Source of the DNA: JAAYZM01 sp964510785 | GTDB lineage: Bacteria; Actinomycetota; Actinomycetes; Actinomycetales; Cellulomonadaceae | Assembly: GCA_964510785.1 (NCBI GenBank) | Contig: CAZECM010000003.1 | Span: forward strand, 1 to 64,000 | Reading direction: 5' to 3' | Length of the DNA: 64,000 bases | In this document: piece by piece, positions 25,931 to 34,442 of the stretch | Numbering within the stretch: the first letter of the stretch is position 1 | How the letters are laid out: every line of letters starts with the position of its first letter | The notes under the pieces: generated by a model | Seen by the model: only the letters and a program-made list of their open reading frames with translations | The model's database searches: none | Told to the model about the DNA's origin: nothing | Program-made: the position numbers and the translations under genes

Positions 25931-27837
25931 ACGTCGGGTGCCTCGGTCGGACGGTGTCCGCCGTCGTCGGCCTCCTCCTCGTGGTGCTCGCGAGCCTCGT
26001 CGCGTTCGCGCCGGCGCACGCCGGCACGGTGCGGGCCGACGACGGCGCACTCCTGACCTATGGGCGCCAGATCGTCCGGTACGACGTCACCGTCGACATC
26101 GACACCGCCGGGGTCGCGCAGGTCTCGATCGACATGGACTTCTCGTTCGGCAACAACCCCGGGCACGGTCCGTACATCTGGCTGCCGACACGTCAGGGCT
26201 ACGACACCGAGCAGGACCGGATCTACAAGATCTCGAACATCCGGGCGCGCTCCGCGACCGGGGCGCCCGCGAAGGCCCACGTGGACCGGAGCAGGAACGC
26301 CGTCACGGTGCGCGTCGGTGACGAAGACCGCGGCAACATCAGCGGGGTGCAGCAGTACACGATCAGCTACCGGCTCGAGGGCATGCTCAACGGGGCGGCC
26401 GGGGACGGGACCTTCGACGAGTTCTACTGGAACGCGATCGGGGTGGGCTGGGAGATCCCGATCTCTAACGCGACCGTGACGGTGCGTGGCCCCGGCGCCA
26501 TCGCGGACGCGACGTGCTTCGCCGGGCCGCAGGGTTCCACGGAGCAGTGCACCGACTTCTCGCACGAGGGCACGACGGCGCGCTTCGCCGAGGCCGTGCT
26601 CCCCGTGGGCCGGCTGTTCTCCGTGGTGGTCGGCTGGCCCGCAGGGACCTTCGAGGGCATCGAGCCGATCCTCGTGCCCAAGCCCAAGGCGACCGATCCC
26701 GTCGATCCCGGCAGCCCCGCGGGTGTCGCCGCCGCGATCATCCTGCTCGGCGGTGTCGGCACCGCGATCACGCGGGTACGGATGCGCGGGCGCGACGAGG
26801 CGTACCTCGGTCTCACGCCGGGCGTCGAGCCGGGGATCGGCCAGGACACGCGCGTGGGGAATCGGGACTCGCGTGCGCCGATCGCCGTGCAGTTCGAGCC
26901 GCCACGCGACCTGCACCCCGGTGTGGTCGGCACGCTCGTCGACGAGGTCGCGGACCCGCACGACGTCACCGCGACGCTCGTTGACCTCGCGGTGCGCGGG
27001 TACCTGCGCATCGAGGAGGTGCCGCGCAAGAACCCGAACAAGCGCGCCAAGGACTGGACGCTCGTCAGGCTCACGGACACCACGATGTCGCTCGCGCCGT
27101 TCGAGAACGCGCTCTTCGACGGCATCTTCGCCGGGCGCGAGGAGGTGAGGCTCTCCTCCCTCAAGACGACGTTTGCCTCGACGATGGCAACCGTGCAGCG
27201 CGGCCTGTACGGCGAGGTGACGGGGCGCGGCTGGTTCCGTGCCGACCCGCAGGCCGTGCGCGCCCGTTGGCGGGTGAGCGGCTGGCTCCTCATCGTCGCG
27301 TCGTTCGCCGTCGCCCTCTTCTGGGGCGGTGCCGGCGGGACGCGGGGGTTCCTCCTCGTGCCCCTCGCGCTGCTCACCACGGGGATCGTGGTCAACGTGT
27401 GCGCGAAGCGCGCGCCCGGCCGCACCGCCGCGGGCACGGCCGTCCTGGCACAGACGCTCGGCTTCAAGCAGTACATCGCCACGGCCGAGGCGAACCAGCT
27501 GCGCTGGGAGGAGGGGGAGGACATCTTCTCCCGCTACCTGCCCTACGCGATCGTGTTCGGCGAGACGAAGCGCTGGGCACGGGTCTTCGAGGACCTTGCC
27601 GCTCAGGGGCTCGACGTCACGGAACCCTCGTGGTACGTGGGTCACGGCGCGGCGCACGGGGCGCTCTGGTCGCACGGCGGTGGTTTCTCGAGCTCGCTCG
27701 CCTCGTTCACCTCGACCGCCACGACGTCGATCTCGGCCCCGGCACCGTCGACGTCCGGTAGCTCCGGCGGGTCCGGCTTCTCCGGCGGCGGCTCCTCCGG
27801 TGGTGGCGGCGGTGGTGGTGGCGGCGGGGGCTGGTAG
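25927..27837 (+). CDS. DUF2207 membrane protein with glycine-rich tail
   Basis: A 636-residue protein with a signal peptide (VVGLLLVVLASLVAFAPAHA), an extracytoplasmic beta-rich DUF2207 domain (about 35-245), a membrane segment near 265, a cytoplasmic domain and two more membrane segments (about 450-490). The last 60 residues are Ser/Gly-rich and end in a run of glycines before Trp, as often in this family. Start TTG overlaps the smpB stop and an AAGGAGG stands just before it; an in-frame GTG 27 bases later is possible. Function is unknown; the family is widespread and envelope-associated. Confidence 0.82.
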   Translation: MNVGCLGRTVSAVVGLLLVVLASLVAFAPAHAGTVRADDGALLTYGRQIVRYDVTVDIDTAGVAQVSIDMDFSFGNNPGHGPYIWLPTRQGYDTEQDRIYKISNIRARSATGAPAKAHVDRSRNAVTVRVGDEDRGNISGVQQYTISYRLEGMLNGAAGDGTFDEFYWNAIGVGWEIPISNATVTVRGPGAIADATCFAGPQGSTEQCTDFSHEGTTARFAEAVLPVGRLFSVVVGWPAGTFEGIEPILVPKPKATDPVDPGSPAGVAAAIILLGGVGTAITRVRMRGRDEAYLGLTPGVEPGIGQDTRVGNRDSRAPIAVQFEPPRDLHPGVVGTLVDEVADPHDVTATLVDLAVRGYLRIEEVPRKNPNKRAKDWTLVRLTDTTMSLAPFENALFDGIFAGREEVRLSSLKTTFASTMATVQRGLYGEVTGRGWFRADPQAVRARWRVSGWLLIVASFAVALFWGGAGGTRGFLLVPLALLTTGIVVNVCAKRAPGRTAAGTAVLAQTLGFKQYIATAEANQLRWEEGEDIFSRYLPYAIVFGETKRWARVFEDLAAQGLDVTEPSWYVGHGAAHGALWSHGGGFSSSLASFTSTATTSISAPAPSTSGSSGGSGFSGGGSSGGGGGGGGGGGW

Positions 27838-27840
27838 CCC

Positions 27841-28770
27841 GTGCTCGTCTGCTGCGGCCTGACAACGCTCGACGTGACGCAGGTGGTCGACCGCCTGCCC
27901 GCGCCCAACGAGAAGCTCACGGGGCGCGAGCTCACCGTGGCCTTCGGTGGCCCTGCGGCCAACGCGGCGGCGACGGCCGTGGCGCTCGGGGTTCCGGTCA
28001 CCCTCGTGACGGGGGTGGGTTCCGGGCCGATTGGCCAGGTGGTGCGCGCGAAGCTCGCGGCCGCCGGGGTGCGGCTCGTGGACCTGCTCGAGGGGCAGGA
28101 CGTCGACCCGCCCGTCTCGACCGTGCTCGTCACTGCGTCGACGGGGGAGCGCGCCGTCGTCTCCGTCAACGACGCCCGGCCGCGGGAGTATGGCGCCGTG
28201 CCCGACGGCGTGCTCGCGGGTGCCGGGACGCTGCTCGTGGACGGGCGGCTCGTCGAGGCCGCGATACCTCTGGCTCGCGCGGCCCGGGCCGCCGGGTTGC
28301 GCGTCATGATCGACGGCGGCTCGTACAAGCCCGGCACGGAGGAGCTGCTCGCCGAGTGCGACGTCGCGATCGTCTCGGCTGACTTCCACCTGCCGGGAGA
28401 TGGTTCGCCGACGACGGCGGACCCCGGGTCGGTCGAGGACCTGGCAGCGATCGCCGCGGGTGGGCCGGCGTTCGTGGCCCGCAGCGCAGGGGAGGGCGCC
28501 ATCGCGACGCTCGTGGGGGGCGCCGTCGTCGGCGTCGAGGTTCCTGGGGCTTCGCGTGTTGTCGACACTCTCGGTGCCGGTGACGTGCTGCATGGTGCGT
28601 TCGCGGCGGCCTGGCACGCGTGGCGGGGACGCGAGCTCGAGGCGTTGCGGTTCGCCGCCCGGGTCGCGACGGCGTCCGTGGAGCACGCCGGTGCGCGCGG
28701 CTGGGTGGCCGACGAGCCGGTGCGTTCGAGCTTTGCCGAGGAAATACGTGGGGGAGTGTCGGTGTTGTGA
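27841..28770 (+). CDS. PfkB-family carbohydrate kinase
   Basis: A 309-residue ribokinase-like enzyme. The first signature appears as FGGPAANAAATAVALG and the second as DTLGAGDVLHGAFAAA, with the catalytic Asp in GAGD. It should phosphorylate a sugar or sugar-like substrate with ATP; the substrate is not predictable from sequence. GTG start 3 bases after the DUF2207 stop. It is followed by the tmRNA gene. Confidence 0.88.
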   Translation: MLVCCGLTTLDVTQVVDRLPAPNEKLTGRELTVAFGGPAANAAATAVALGVPVTLVTGVGSGPIGQVVRAKLAAAGVRLVDLLEGQDVDPPVSTVLVTASTGERAVVSVNDARPREYGAVPDGVLAGAGTLLVDGRLVEAAIPLARAARAAGLRVMIDGGSYKPGTEELLAECDVAIVSADFHLPGDGSPTTADPGSVEDLAAIAAGGPAFVARSAGEGAIATLVGGAVVGVEVPGASRVVDTLGAGDVLHGAFAAAWHAWRGRELEALRFAARVATASVEHAGARGWVADEPVRSSFAEEIRGGVSVL

Positions 28771-28830
28771 CGTACGCTTGACCTTGTCGGACGGGCCCTT
28801 CGTGGGGTGCGACCGGCGCACAATTCCATA

Positions 28831-29195
28831 GGGGGTGATCGGTTTCGACGGTGGTCGTCGAGCCAGGAGAAGCGGGCCGAGGACGCACGGTTATCTCGTT
28901 AACGATCCGCGCAAACCTATAGGTGCCAACTCCAAGAGCACCGACTTCGCCCTCGCCGCCTGAGCGAGCCCCGAAGTCCGTCAGCCTGAGTACGCTCTCG
29001 ACTCAGTAACTGGCGTCAGCTAGAGAGCCACTGCTGGTAGTCCTCGTCGTCGGGACTGCCGGGACTTCTAGACGACTGGGCCTGTTCACGTCTTGCCTGT
29101 GTGAGCGTGAGGGCCGAGAAAAGCGCAGACAGGCTGCGCCCGGAGAAGCCCTGGTTTTTCGCCACCGGACGCGGGTTCGATTCCCGCCACCTCCA
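28831..29195 (+). ncRNA. ssrA: tmRNA
   Basis: The 5' end GGGGGTGATCGGTTTCGACG and the 3' end, a T-arm GGTTCGATTCC followed by CACCTCC and discriminator A, pair as the acceptor stem (one G-U). CCA is not encoded. The tag frame starts with GCC at 28925 and reads ANSKSTDFALAA before TGA at 28961-28963; the ALAA end is the degron expected in actinobacteria. Length about 365 nt. It frees stalled ribosomes with SmpB. Its 3' end borders the accessory region and is a common integration site for islands. Confidence 0.96.
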
Positions 29196-29233
29196 CTGAC
29201 CTGTGCCCGCGTTCGCGTGGGTCAGGCGCATCG

Positions 29234-29265
29234 AGGCCGTCGTCCACCGCCATGGACGGCGGCCT
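29234..29265 (+). terminator. Probable tmRNA terminator
   Basis: A 13-bp stem (29234-29246 with 29253-29265, one G-U) with loop CCGCCA, followed by TCGTGTGTCTGT. It lies 39 bases after the tmRNA 3' end on the same strand. Confidence 0.75.
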
Positions 29266-29343
29266 TCGTGTGTCTGTCGGCTGGTCGCGGGGCCGAGCGT
29301 CGCTTGCTGGCCCGCCGAAGAACGCTGGAGCCCTCACTGACCC

Positions 29344-29389
29344 TTGACGTCATGCATTTAGCGGATAGAATCACCTCTATGCATGACGT
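29344..29389 (+). promoter_or_regulatory. Leaderless promoter and operator of the AbiE pair
   Basis: TTGACG (29344-29349) and TAGAAT (29366-29371) are spaced by 16 bases, which places the transcription start about at the ATG at 29379, so the mRNA would be leaderless. Two perfect 11-base arms, ACGTCATGCAT (29347-29357) and its complement (29379-29389), lie over the -35 box and the start codon. AbiEi-type antitoxins are known to bind inverted repeats in their own promoter, so these arms are the likely operator. Confidence 0.75.
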
Positions 29390-29981
29390 TGATCACGACC
29401 ATCTCTACTCGACCCTGGAGAGCCAGAGTGGCTACTTCACCGCGAGCCAGGCGCTCGAGGCGGGGATGGATCGCAGCACGTTGCGTCACCACGCGAGGCC
29501 TGGGGGGCGGTACGAACGGATCGGGCGCGGCGTGTACAGGCTGCGCCAGTATCCGACAAGTTCGCTAGAGCACGTTGTCGCGGCGTGGCTCCCGCTCAGG
29601 ACCGCTGGCGGTGTCGTGTCACACGAGAGTGCGCTGGAGCTCTACGATCTTGCCGACGTCATCCCTGACGCCGTCCATGTCTCGGTCCCACGTTCCCAAC
29701 GTGGTCAGCGGCCGCGCCCGGGGGTGCGGTTGCACACTCTGGCCCGTCCGCTCTCCGATGACGAGGTCCGAGGGGTGTCGGGCGTGGAGACGACAAGTCC
29801 GGAGCGAACGATCGTGGACTGTCTCGACGGCGGGACGCAGCCCGAGCAGGTCGAGCTCGCGGTTCGCCAGGGGCTGCAGCGTGCGCTGACGACACCGCGC
29901 CGACTGGTGGACGCAGCGGCTGCACGCTCGAACGCCATGCGCGACCGGGTCGAGGCGATCGTGCAGCAGGTCGGCCCATGA
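29379..29981 (+). CDS. abiEi: AbiEi-type antitoxin / transcriptional regulator
   Basis: A 200-residue protein with an N-terminal winged helix (SGYFTASQALEAGMDRSTLRHHARPGGRYERIGRGVYRL, the AbiEi_4 pattern) and a C-terminal domain (VSHESALELYDLADVIPDAVHVSVPRSQRG, then ETTSPERTIVDCLDG). This family represses its own operon and counters the AbiEii toxin of type IV toxin-antitoxin systems. The ATG at the predicted transcription start is chosen; the frame is open further upstream without homology. It overlaps the toxin gene by 4 bases. Confidence 0.88.
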   Translation: MHDVDHDHLYSTLESQSGYFTASQALEAGMDRSTLRHHARPGGRYERIGRGVYRLRQYPTSSLEHVVAAWLPLRTAGGVVSHESALELYDLADVIPDAVHVSVPRSQRGQRPRPGVRLHTLARPLSDDEVRGVSGVETTSPERTIVDCLDGGTQPEQVELAVRQGLQRALTTPRRLVDAAAARSNAMRDRVEAIVQQVGP

Positions 29982-30865
29982 GGTACACCACTCCGCCCGC
30001 GTTCCGACGTGCACTCGAGGACAGGCTCAAGACTCTGTCAGGGGCCGATCCGGCGCGACTCGCTCGCTTGCGCAAGCGGATCGTGTTCGAACGGCTCCTC
30101 GCCCGCCTCGTTGCGGCCGCACCCCAAGCCTGGGTCCTCAAAGGCGGGTTCGCGCTCGAACTGCGCCTTGCCGATCACGCCCGGAGCACCAAGGACGTCG
30201 ACCTCGCCTGGCGCGCCGAGGAGGACGAAATGCTCGACGCACTCCTCGATGCGGTGGCGCGCGACCTCGGTGACTTCTTCGTGTTCAGCCTCGAACGCGC
30301 AGACATCGCCCCGGAGCTCCTGCGTGGCACCCACCGATTCCGAGTAGTTGCGTCTCTGGCGGGACGACCATTCGAGTCCTTCGTCCTGGACGTCGGATCC
30401 CACGAAGGTCCGTTGGCAGAACAGGATCTGCTCACTACGGCGGACCTTCTCGGTTTCGCCGGCATTCCACCGGTCACCGTGCCCACCCTGCCTCTCGCCG
30501 TCCAGGTCGCCGAGAAGCTGCATGCTTACACCCGCACTTACGAAGGCGGACGGGGCAGCACGCGCACCAAGGACCTCGTCGACCTCGTGCTCATTGCCCA
30601 GGCGTTCCCGATAGACGCCGCGAAGTTGCGCACCGAGATTGACGCCGTCTTCATCCGGCGGGCGACCCACGACGTGCCCAGCGCTCTGCCGCCTCCTCCT
30701 GCGAGCTGGCGAGTTCCGTTCCGGCGCCTCGGCATCGCCGTCGGCATCGACCCTGATCTGGACGCCGGCTACGCGAGCACCGCAGTCTTCCTCGCCCCAG
30801 TCCTCGGACGCCAACTGACGGCGGGTTCCTGGGATCCCGACACGCAGGCGTGGTTCGGTCACTGA
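29978..30865 (+). CDS. abiEii: AbiEii-type nucleotidyltransferase toxin
   Basis: A 295-residue DNA-polymerase-beta-like nucleotidyltransferase. The catalytic signature is complete: GGFALELR (56-63) and STKDVDL (70-76), with a Lys in AEKLHAY (about 180) and RTKDLVDL (196-203) as the later motifs. Family members modify tRNA with nucleotides and stop growth, giving abortive phage defence. Translationally coupled to the antitoxin by ATGA. No catalytic residue is missing, so the toxin looks intact. Confidence 0.88.
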   Translation: MRYTTPPAFRRALEDRLKTLSGADPARLARLRKRIVFERLLARLVAAAPQAWVLKGGFALELRLADHARSTKDVDLAWRAEEDEMLDALLDAVARDLGDFFVFSLERADIAPELLRGTHRFRVVASLAGRPFESFVLDVGSHEGPLAEQDLLTTADLLGFAGIPPVTVPTLPLAVQVAEKLHAYTRTYEGGRGSTRTKDLVDLVLIAQAFPIDAAKLRTEIDAVFIRRATHDVPSALPPPPASWRVPFRRLGIAVGIDPDLDAGYASTAVFLAPVLGRQLTAGSWDPDTQAWFGH

Positions 30866-30891
30866 CTCGCGGCCACCCCTGGGTCGAGTCT

Positions 30892-30910
30892 GCGTTGACG
30901 GCGTCAACGC
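30892..30910. repeat. Near-perfect palindrome behind abiEii
   Basis: GCGTTGACG and CGTCAACGC are separated by one base, 26 bases after the toxin stop. It could be part of a terminator or an operator; no T run follows. The 520 bases between abiEii and the next gene otherwise hold only a gene fragment on the reverse strand. Confidence 0.5.
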
Positions 30911-31042
30911 CCGGTACTCGCGAGACTCTCACGGACAGGCCCGATCCGGACGTCTTCGCAAGTCGACCAACTGGTCCCGACGGCTCGTGAAGGTGCAGAA
31001 CGTCAACATTGTGGCGACTCGGGCTATCGCTTGGCACGACGT

Positions 31043-31261
31043 GCGTCCCTGCCCGTCATCGGCGACCGTGACGCTGCCATCGGGATGTGCCGTGACCGTG
31101 GCGGTGCCGGTGCGGCCTTGGCTCTCTGCCTCTTCGTTGGCGTACGCGAGGACCTCGAGGATGAGGTGACGTCGGCCGCCAGCCACCCCGGGCTCACCCA
31201 GGTGTCGGCGTACGTGGGCGAGGTGCTCGAGATCGAGGTCCCTGTCCCGGTGGTGGGTGGT
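31043..31261 (-). pseudogene. Fragment of a GHKL ATPase (gyrase-B-like N-terminus)
   Basis: About 73 residues on the reverse strand read DLEHLAHVRRHLGEP...GRRHLILEVLAYANEEAESQ...TATVTAHPDGSVTVADDGQG. The ILEVLAYANEEAE stretch corresponds to the ATP-binding Asn/Glu helix and the DDGQG to the DDGRG box of GyrB-like proteins. After this box the frame loses all similarity, and no upstream start suits it. It looks like a remnant left by deletion. The flanking bases (30911-31042 and 31262-31385) hold nothing I can name. Confidence 0.5.
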
Positions 31262-31385
31262 GGTGACCCAGGACGACCGCTCGCTCACCCTGTCGAGGCT
31301 AGACCTGGCATCGAGACCCAACAAGCCGACCGGGGGGAGCAATAAACGGAGGTGTGGGTCCAGGCTGACCTGCCAGAGTGCCAAG

Positions 31386-31964
31386 ATGAGCCAATCTCGA
31401 AGCAAGATCGTGCGCCGTCTGACGTTGGCGCAGCAGGAGGGGCAGCCCGTCACCGTACGCAGGAAGCACCTCGAGGCTGACCAGACACCTGGCTTCGTGG
31501 TCGCCGTCACGGATCGGTGGGTCGTCCTGCAGGAGCTCGACGGCGTCCACCTCGACACCGTGGTGCTTCTTCGTCTCGATCACGTGACGAAGGTCGAACG
31601 GCACGACGGTCACGCCTACGTGAGTCGTGCCGTCGCGGGCCTCGGGGTGCCACTGGCGGAGTTCGAGTGCCCGGCAGACGTGACGACGGAGGGCCTCCTT
31701 CGCCTCGTGGTCGAGCGGGCTGAGCTGATCTGTGTCTACCTCGAGACTCGTGACGACTACTGGCTGCTGATCGGGAAGACCCTCCGGATCGGCAAGAAGC
31801 GCCTGCACCTGCACTTCATCGGGCGAGACGGCGTGTGGACCGACTTCACCGAGTCGTGGAAGCTGAAGGACATCACGCGAATCGAGTTCGGAGGACGATA
31901 CATCGGGGCGCTCGAGCAGTTCGGCGAACCGATGCCCAAGGTCGAGAAGCACGTGAAGCGCTAG
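31386..31964 (+). CDS. Hypothetical protein, 192 residues
   Basis: Not recognised. The protein is soluble, with a basic N-terminus (SRSKIVRRLTLAQQEGQPVTVRR) and a beta-strand-rich layout. Two similar-looking strand groups are visible: GFVVAVTDRWVVLQELDGVHLDTVVLLRLDHVTKVE and YWLLIGKTLRIGKKRLHLHFIGRDG...LKDITRIEFGGRYIGALEQFG. These resemble small Sm/SH3-like barrels that occur twice, but no family can be named. Codon use is actinobacterial (GC-rich third positions), so it is likely a real gene. Confidence 0.7.
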   Translation: MSQSRSKIVRRLTLAQQEGQPVTVRRKHLEADQTPGFVVAVTDRWVVLQELDGVHLDTVVLLRLDHVTKVERHDGHAYVSRAVAGLGVPLAEFECPADVTTEGLLRLVVERAELICVYLETRDDYWLLIGKTLRIGKKRLHLHFIGRDGVWTDFTESWKLKDITRIEFGGRYIGALEQFGEPMPKVEKHVKR

Positions 31965-32012
31965 AGCACGACCCTCGGGCCCCGGGCCGCCGCCACGCGT
32001 ATCGACGTTGGC

Positions 32013-32633
32013 ATGGAGACACCAGTTCGCCTGGCGCCGCTGCTCGCGCAGTACGACGGGGCCACCGAGCGCCTCCTTGCACGCCTGACGGGCCCGGACA
32101 TGGACAGCGGTGACGGGGAGCGAGTCCGCGTCGAGCCGCTGTCCGACGACGAGTACCTCTGGGAGCCGGTGCCGGGGTCATGGTCGGTGCGACGTCACGT
32201 CGATGGACCGGGACCGGGGGCGACGGTGCTGGTGGGCGCTGGCGACTGGGGACGAGATGGCGGACGTCCGCACCCGTGGCCTCCACCCGTCACGACGATC
32301 GCGTGGCGGATGGTGCACCTGACCGAGATGCTCACCCTCCGTGCGGAGTGGACCGTTGGGGAGCATCGCCGCCTCGAGGCGGACCTCCACTACGCCGGTG
32401 ACGCGGCCGGCGGCGTGCACGCGCTGCGGGAAGGGATCCTCGCGTGGCGGGAGGCCCTCACGACCGCCGATGACGAGGCGTTGGACACGGTGGGGCGCAG
32501 CACCTACCCGGACGGGGGAGACGCGGACGAGGCATTCCTCGAAGTCGTGTGGTGGGTCAACCAAGAGGTGCTGCACCACGGTGCGGAGATCGCCCTCCTG
32601 CGGGACCTGTACGCCCGACGGCAGCGCCTATGA
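32013..32633 (+). CDS. DinB-superfamily protein
   Basis: A 206-residue protein of the DinB/YfiT four-helix type. Motifs: LLAQYDGATERLL, DDEYLWEPVPGSWSV (the usual second-helix entry), TTIAWRMVHLTEML with a metal-ligand His, and NQEVLHHGAEIALLRDLY with the later His pair. Members are metal-dependent and often use thiols such as mycothiol; the substrate here is unknown. It starts with ATG 48 bases after the preceding gene and shows no damage. Confidence 0.8.
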   Translation: METPVRLAPLLAQYDGATERLLARLTGPDMDSGDGERVRVEPLSDDEYLWEPVPGSWSVRRHVDGPGPGATVLVGAGDWGRDGGRPHPWPPPVTTIAWRMVHLTEMLTLRAEWTVGEHRRLEADLHYAGDAAGGVHALREGILAWREALTTADDEALDTVGRSTYPDGGDADEAFLEVVWWVNQEVLHHGAEIALLRDLYARRQRL

Positions 32634-32978
32634 GCGGCACCGGGATCGGTGGTGCAGCGGCCTTCCTGTGTCCGGTCGGACAAGTCACCCCAGCATCGGG
32701 CCGACGAGGCCAGTACCCATGGGATTGCCCGGCTCGTCGACTCGTTCTTCTCGCGGACTGCCGTACCCGGCGAGACTCCGGCTTGTCCGTAGCGACTCGG
32801 AGACGTCCCTGACGTGATCGCACTGCTGCGATGCGCCCGCCCGCCGTGCACCACAGCATGGCCCGCGCCTTCCGCTACTGCGGAACGACAGAGCTGGGCG
32901 ATGAGGCTTGAACGGTGCACTCCCGCACGGTGCCGTGCATCGAGCGTGAGGCAGGGGCATGATGGCGTTGTGTTGTCG
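32634..32978. other. No supported gene; upstream region of the retron
   Basis: These 345 bases carry short open frames on both strands that lack homology or ribosome sites. The promoter of the retron effector should lie here, but no convincing -35/-10 pair was found. Confidence 0.4.
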
Positions 32979-34235
32979 ATGCCGCCGAGCGAGACCAAAC
33001 GGGGCCGTGCCTGGTTGACGAACTTCGCTGACGTCGAGCGCCCGGTTGCCCGACTGCTGCTCGACAGCCTACAGGTCGACAACCCGGCCACGATCTACCA
33101 TGGGCTCAAGTCCAGCATCGATGCGCTCGTACCCGGGCTGAAGGGTCGCAGCGGTGTCCTGATCCCAGTTCTGTCCACCGAGGACATCGACAGATCCACC
33201 GAGCAACCTGCCACCGTTGCTGGACCCGCCCGATGGTCGCCGCCGGTCCGGCACGTCGCGTACGACACATTCCATCCCGGAGCCAAGATCCCTGCCACAC
33301 CTGGGAGTGAGGCAGCGGTCGGAAACCTGATCCGTGATCTCACCGGCGATCGTCCTGGCCGCGAGCCTGGGCAGTGGCTACATCCGGCGACCAACCTAGA
33401 TGCACTGCACGCCCGCCGGTGCCGCCTCGTCGTGCTCGTCACCGACTACAGCGGCTCTGGTCAGCAGGTGAATCAGTTCGCGGCGACCCTTACTCGCAAC
33501 GCCCGACTACGCAGTTGGCGATCGTTCGGTTGGCTCCGACTCGTTGTGGTGGCGTACGCAGCATCCAGCGCTGCCCGTGTCGCGGTCGAGTCGGGGGCAA
33601 GCCTTGACGACTTGTTCGTCCACACTCCCGCCGCCTCGTTTGACGACGCCGCCTGGGCCGCCGATGAGCGCGACGCAATTGAAGCGCTGTGTCAGCGACA
33701 CACCCCTCGCCGGCAGCGGCACCAGGCTCTTGGCCACGGCGAGAGTGTTGGCCTGTTTTTCACCCACACCGCCGTCCCGAACAATCTGCCGTTCATCCTG
33801 CGACGCCGCACCGCTGGCTGGAAGCCGTTCCTCGAGGGCCGCACCGTGCCCGCGGACTTGGTTGCAGAATTGGGTAACTATCGGGCGCCGAGCAGAGACC
33901 TATCCAGTGTTGTTCGTGCTGCGAACCAGACCAGGCTCGGACGTGCCATCGAGTCAGGTCGGCTCCACACACCCGCCGACAAACTAGTCGCGGTCCTGGC
34001 GCTCATCGCCCACGCTTCCCAGACTCCGGCAACCCTCACGCACCGCCTCGCGCTACCCGACGAGGACACCACCGCGATGCTCAAGTTCCTGCAGCTAGTC
34101 GGCTTCATTGCCGAGGACCTCACCATCACGCCGCGCGGGCGGACCGAATTGCGGCACGCGCGGCGACTGGACCGAACCGCGACGGCACACCTGACAGGGA
34201 GGCCCGATCCCTACTACCCTCAGACACTGAGGTGA
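32979..34235 (+). CDS. Retron effector: PRTase-like domain with C-terminal winged helix
   Basis: A 418-residue protein. Residues 11-50 (AWLTNFADVERPVARLLLDSLQ) form the N-terminal helix region. The core has a phosphoribosyltransferase-like PRPP loop, VVLVTDYSGSGQQ (151-163), and a later loop THTAVPNNLPFILRR (262-276). Residues 333-395 look like a winged helix. PRTase-like proteins with a winged helix are known partners of retron reverse transcriptases and act as the toxic effector restrained by msDNA. The ATG start is chosen; GTG 9 bases upstream is possible, and the longer frame has no homology. Its stop codon lies inside the a1 repeat of the retron RNA. Confidence 0.8.
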   Translation: MPPSETKRGRAWLTNFADVERPVARLLLDSLQVDNPATIYHGLKSSIDALVPGLKGRSGVLIPVLSTEDIDRSTEQPATVAGPARWSPPVRHVAYDTFHPGAKIPATPGSEAAVGNLIRDLTGDRPGREPGQWLHPATNLDALHARRCRLVVLVTDYSGSGQQVNQFAATLTRNARLRSWRSFGWLRLVVVAYAASSAARVAVESGASLDDLFVHTPAASFDDAAWAADERDAIEALCQRHTPRRQRHQALGHGESVGLFFTHTAVPNNLPFILRRRTAGWKPFLEGRTVPADLVAELGNYRAPSRDLSSVVRAANQTRLGRAIESGRLHTPADKLVAVLALIAHASQTPATLTHRLALPDEDTTAMLKFLQLVGFIAEDLTITPRGRTELRHARRLDRTATAHLTGRPDPYYPQTLR

Positions 34236-34442
34236 GGAGTCGAGTGGCGAACCTAGCGGAGTCGGTGCGTAGCACCGGCACGTCGAGCCGAACAGCTCGA
34301 GGGTCACGGCTGACCGTGACCGTCGGACAAGCTCCCGCTACGCGTGGTCAGGCGGACGCGCCTGCCGACGCCGACTGGGGGCTGCGTCCGCCTGGCCTGG
34401 CCGGGATGACACCAAAGTAGATGGACCCCTCGACTCCTCACC
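34231..34442 (+). ncRNA. Retron msr-msd RNA
   Basis: The ends carry a perfect 14-base inverted repeat, GGTGAGGAGTCGAG (34231-34244) and its complement (34429-34442), matching the a1/a2 stem of retrons. Between them: the sequence CCTAGCGG with a candidate branching G at 34256, hairpin CGGTGC/GCACCG with loop GTA (34263-34277), hairpin TCGAGC/GCTCGA with a 6-base loop (34283-34300), hairpin GGTCACGG/CCGTGACC with loop CTGA (34302-34321), and one long stem of 14 bp with one G-U (34346-34359 with 34384-34397), which fits the msd. The first three would be msr. The exact cDNA ends cannot be read. Confidence 0.85.

Noticed and set aside
25516..28821. Reverse frame of 1101 codons across smpB, DUF2207 and pfkB
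   Set aside because: Antisense to three well-supported genes; composition is rich in Arg, His and Asp as in high-GC shadow frames.
29016..29231. Reverse-strand open frame reading WRWRESNPRP near its start
   Set aside because: It is the antisense of the tmRNA 3' end; this peptide is a well-known artefact of annotation over tRNA-like ends.
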